Below the pieces are notes generated by a model. That model searched no databases. It was not told where the DNA came from and saw only the letters and a list, made by a program, of their open reading frames with translations. The position numbers were made by a program, and so were the translations under genes. 64,000 bases of DNA from Streptomyces griseorubiginosus. GTDB lineage: Bacteria > Actinomycetota > Actinomycetes > Streptomycetales > Streptomycetaceae. Every line of letters begins with the position of its first letter. Within the stretch, counting starts at the first letter, position 1. The stretch lies in the NCBI RefSeq assembly GCF_001514195.1, contig NZ_KQ948734.1:1245076-1309075 (forward strand), read 5' to 3'. Below are positions 61,878 to 64,000 of the stretch, piece by piece.

Positions 61878-62846
61878 ATGAAGGGCACTGTTGGTGAGCT
61901 CGGGGAGTTCGGGCTCATCAGGGAGCTCACCTCCCGTCTCACCACCACCCCGGCGGTCCGGGTGGGCCCCGGCGACGACGCCGCGGTGGTCGCCGCACCC
62001 GACCGCAGGGTCGTCGCGAGCACCGACATCCTCCTGGAGGGCCGGCACTTCCGCCGCGACTGGTCCACGGCCTACGACGTGGGCCGCAAGGCCGCCGCGC
62101 AGAACCTCGCGGACATCGCCGCCATGGGCGCGGTGCCGACCGCCCTGCTGCTCGGCCTGGTCGTGCCCGCCGAACTCCCCGTGACCTGGCCCTCGGAGCT
62201 CATGGACGGCCTGCGCGACGAGTGCCAGGTGGCCGGCGCCTCGGTGGTCGGCGGGGACGTCGTACGAGGGGACACGATCATGGTCTCCATCACCGCCCTC
62301 GGCGATCTGCGGGGCCAGGAGCCCGTCACCCGGGCCGGCGCCCAGCCCGGCGACCTCGTCGCGGTGACCGGCTGGCTGGGCTGGTCCGCGGCCGGGTACG
62401 CGGTGCTCGCCCGGGGCTTCCGCTCGCCCCGCGCGTTCGTGGAGGCGCACCGGCGCCCCGAGCCGCCGTACCACGCGGGCCCGGCCGCCGCGGCGCTCGG
62501 CGCGACCGCGATGTGCGACGTGAGCGACGGGCTGATCGCCGACCTCGGACACATCGCCGAGGCCAGCAAGGTCCGCATCGACGTGCGCTCCGGCGCGATC
62601 GACATCCCCTCGCAGATGAACGACATCGGGCAGGCCGTCGGGGTCGACCCCCTCCAGTGGGTGCTGACCGGGGGAGAGGACCACGCGATCGTGGCGACCT
62701 TCCACCCGGACGTGAAGCTGCCGGCCCGCTGGAAGGTGATCGGCGAGGTCCTCAACCCCTCGGCGCTGCCCCAGGTGACGGTGGACGGCGCCCCCTGGAC
62801 GAGCAAGGGCGGCTGGGACCACTTCGGCGAGGACATCGAGCCGTGA
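61878..62846 (+). CDS. thiL: Thiamine-monophosphate kinase
   Basis: 322 residues. ThiL phosphorylates TMP to TPP with ATP. PurM-like signatures: [64 protein letters not shown] and [21 protein letters not shown] precedes ATG 61878. The stop overlaps the thiD start. Confidence 0.95.
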   Translation: MKGTVGELGEFGLIRELTSRLTTTPAVRVGPGDDAAVVAAPDRRVVASTDILLEGRHFRRDWSTAYDVGRKAAAQNLADIAAMGAVPTALLLGLVVPAELPVTWPSELMDGLRDECQVAGASVVGGDVVRGDTIMVSITALGDLRGQEPVTRAGAQPGDLVAVTGWLGWSAAGYAVLARGFRSPRAFVEAHRRPEPPYHAGPAAAALGATAMCDVSDGLIADLGHIAEASKVRIDVRSGAIDIPSQMNDIGQAVGVDPLQWVLTGGEDHAIVATFHPDVKLPARWKVIGEVLNPSALPQVTVDGAPWTSKGGWDHFGEDIEP

Positions 62847-63643
62847 GGCCGCCGCTGGTGCTCACGGTGGCGGGCTCCGACTCCGGCGGCGGGGCCGGCA
62901 TCCAGGCCGACCTGAAGACCATGCTCGCGCTGGGTGTACACGGCATGAGCGTGGTCACCGCCGTCACCGCGCAGAACTCCCTTGGTGTGCAGGGTGCTTG
63001 GGAGCTGCCGGTGGAGGCGGTCCGGGCGCAGTACCGCAGTGTCGTGGACGACATCGGCGTCCAGGCCGTCAAGACCGGGATGCTCGCCTCGGCCGAACTC
63101 GTCGAGACGGTCGCCGAGTTGCTCGGCTCTACCGGTGTCCCGACCGTGGTCGACCCGGTCGGTGTCTCCAAGCACGGGGACTCCCTGCTGGCGTCGACCG
63201 CCCTGGAGTCCATGCGGCGCAAGCTGCTCCCGGTGGCCACGGTCGCCACTCCGAACCTCGACGAGGTGGCCCAACTCACCGGCGTCCGCGTCGAGTCGGA
63301 GTCCGGCATGAGGGAGGCCGCCGACGCCGTCCTGTCGTTCGGGCCGGCCTGGGTGCTCATCAAGGGCGGCCATCTGAGCGGGGACGCCGTCGACCTGCTC
63401 ACCGACGGCTCCGAGGAGCACTGGCTGCGCGCGCCCCGCCACGACAACCGCCATACGCACGGCACGGGGTGCACGCTCGCCTCCGCGATCGCCTCCCAGC
63501 TCGCGAAGGGCCGGTCCGTCCCGGAGGCGGTGGCGGACGCGAAGGACTATGTCACCGGCGCGATCGCGTCCGGCTTCGCGCTGGGCGGCGGGATCGGACC
63601 GGTGGATCACGGATGGCGGTTCCGTCAGGACACCGACGCGTAA
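62843..63643 (+). CDS. thiD: Hydroxymethylpyrimidine/phosphomethylpyrimidine kinase
   Basis: 266 residues, ribokinase fold. It phosphorylates HMP and HMP-P in thiamine synthesis and salvage. Signatures: [30 protein letters not shown], the catalytic [15 protein letters not shown] 62843 overlaps the thiL stop (GTGA), so TMP kinase and HMP kinase are coupled. I found no TPP riboswitch upstream of thiL. Confidence 0.95.
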   Translation: MRPPLVLTVAGSDSGGGAGIQADLKTMLALGVHGMSVVTAVTAQNSLGVQGAWELPVEAVRAQYRSVVDDIGVQAVKTGMLASAELVETVAELLGSTGVPTVVDPVGVSKHGDSLLASTALESMRRKLLPVATVATPNLDEVAQLTGVRVESESGMREAADAVLSFGPAWVLIKGGHLSGDAVDLLTDGSEEHWLRAPRHDNRHTHGTGCTLASAIASQLAKGRSVPEAVADAKDYVTGAIASGFALGGGIGPVDHGWRFRQDTDA

Positions 63644-63691
63644 TACATGAATACGGAGTCCATGACCACGGAGTCCATGAACACAGCAAAA

Positions 63692-63719
63692 AGCCGGCCC
63701 ACCTTCCGGTGGACCGGCT
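63692..63719 (-). terminator. Intrinsic terminator of rpmB (also faces thiD)
   Basis: On the minus strand: AGCCGGTCCACC-GGAA-GGTGGGCCGGCT followed by TTTTTGC. 12-bp stem with one wobble and a T tract, the most classical intrinsic terminator in the window. Confidence 0.9.
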
Positions 63720-63759
63720 CTGCAGCGAACCAGCAGTGGCCGCGCGCTTCAGCGGTGCG

Positions 63760-63945
63760 TCAGCGCGAGACCTTGCCGGCCTTGATGCACGAGGTGCAGA
63801 CGTTCAGGCGCTTAGGCGTCCCGCCGATCACGGTACGGACGTGCTGGATGTTCGGGTTCCAGCGACGGGACGTACGGCGGTGCGAGAAGGACACGCTGTT
63901 GCCGAAGCCCGGCCCCTTGCCACAGACGTCGCAGTTGGCAGCCAC
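63760..63945 (-). CDS. rpmB: 50S ribosomal protein L28 (zinc-binding form)
   Basis: 61 residues, [23 protein letters not shown]... with [14 protein letters not shown] at the end. Four Cys (5, 8, 50, 53) make it the C+ zinc-ribbon paralogue; Streptomyces also keeps Zur-regulated Cys-free copies elsewhere. Only 55 bases upstream are within the window, so a Zur site cannot be excluded or shown. Confidence 0.95.
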   Translation of the reverse strand: MAANCDVCGKGPGFGNSVSFSHRRTSRRWNPNIQHVRTVIGGTPKRLNVCTSCIKAGKVSR

Positions 63946-64000
63946 GGGTCACTCCAAAGACTTCAGATGCACTTACGGTGGGATCCCGGCGGGCCGGGAT

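Overview
The window is a chromosomal segment of a Streptomyces. GC content is very high, third codon positions are almost always G or C, GTG starts are frequent, and nearly every gene is mirrored by long antisense open frames. The gene order (proline dehydrogenase, pruA, leuB, ilvE, cimA, accB-accE, two conservons, gltX, tRNA-Gln/Glu cluster, ndgR, leuCD, hupS, plsC, gpsA, ddl, thiL, thiD, rpmB) matches what I remember of the conserved core of Streptomyces chromosomes around S. coelicolor SCO5519-SCO5564. I see no insertion sequence, prophage, integrase, CRISPR array or rRNA operon.

Layout. 1-4150: proline catabolism (divergent PucR-type regulator, proline dehydrogenase, P5C dehydrogenase). 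4160-7140: an alpha/beta hydrolase, a 43-aa protein and an exported metallophosphoesterase. 7226-9764: leuB and ilvE. 9805-14157: a compact operon with a gamma/beta fused urease subunit, a divergent urease alpha subunit, agmatine deiminase, two very small coupled ORFs and a TetR regulator, behind two tandem palindromes and with no urease accessory genes. 14407-16267: cimA behind a candidate leader peptide with two ATT isoleucine codons and an attenuator hairpin. 16275-31587: accessory and secreted functions (lipoprotein, modular GH3 glucosidase, Gly-rich membrane protein, trypsin-like protease, GT87 mannosyltransferase, a giant HTH-nSTAND-WD40 protein, YceI, PL8 lyase). 31727-33631: acyl-CoA carboxylase beta and epsilon. 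33741-44483: two tandem conservons (cvnABCD twice). 45052-46757: a 61-aa protein with a duplicated motif, a lipoprotein and an I36-type secreted inhibitor.

47011-51529: FAH-family hydrolase, gltX, a DUF4241 protein, a HAD phosphatase and five tRNA genes (Gln-Glu-Glu-Gln-Glu). 51744-54793: ndgR divergent from leuCD. 54966-63945: a 76-aa protein, hupS, a 63-aa OB-like protein, cofC, plsC-gpsA, ddl, a repeat-rich region, a DUF3515 lipoprotein, a stand-alone Lrp/AsnC sensor domain, thiL-thiD and rpmB.

Functionally, leuB, ilvE, cimA, leuCD and ndgR make the window a branched-chain amino acid region. gltX sits with the tRNA-Glu and tRNA-Gln genes that it probably charges. Nine transcription units share one start layout: a TANNNT- or CANNNT-type -10 hexamer exactly six bases before the start codon, which implies leaderless mRNAs. 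The most unusual content is the urease-like/agmatine deiminase operon, the candidate cimA attenuator, the collagen-like repeat inside the PucR regulator, and the repeat-bearing nSTAND/WD40 protein.
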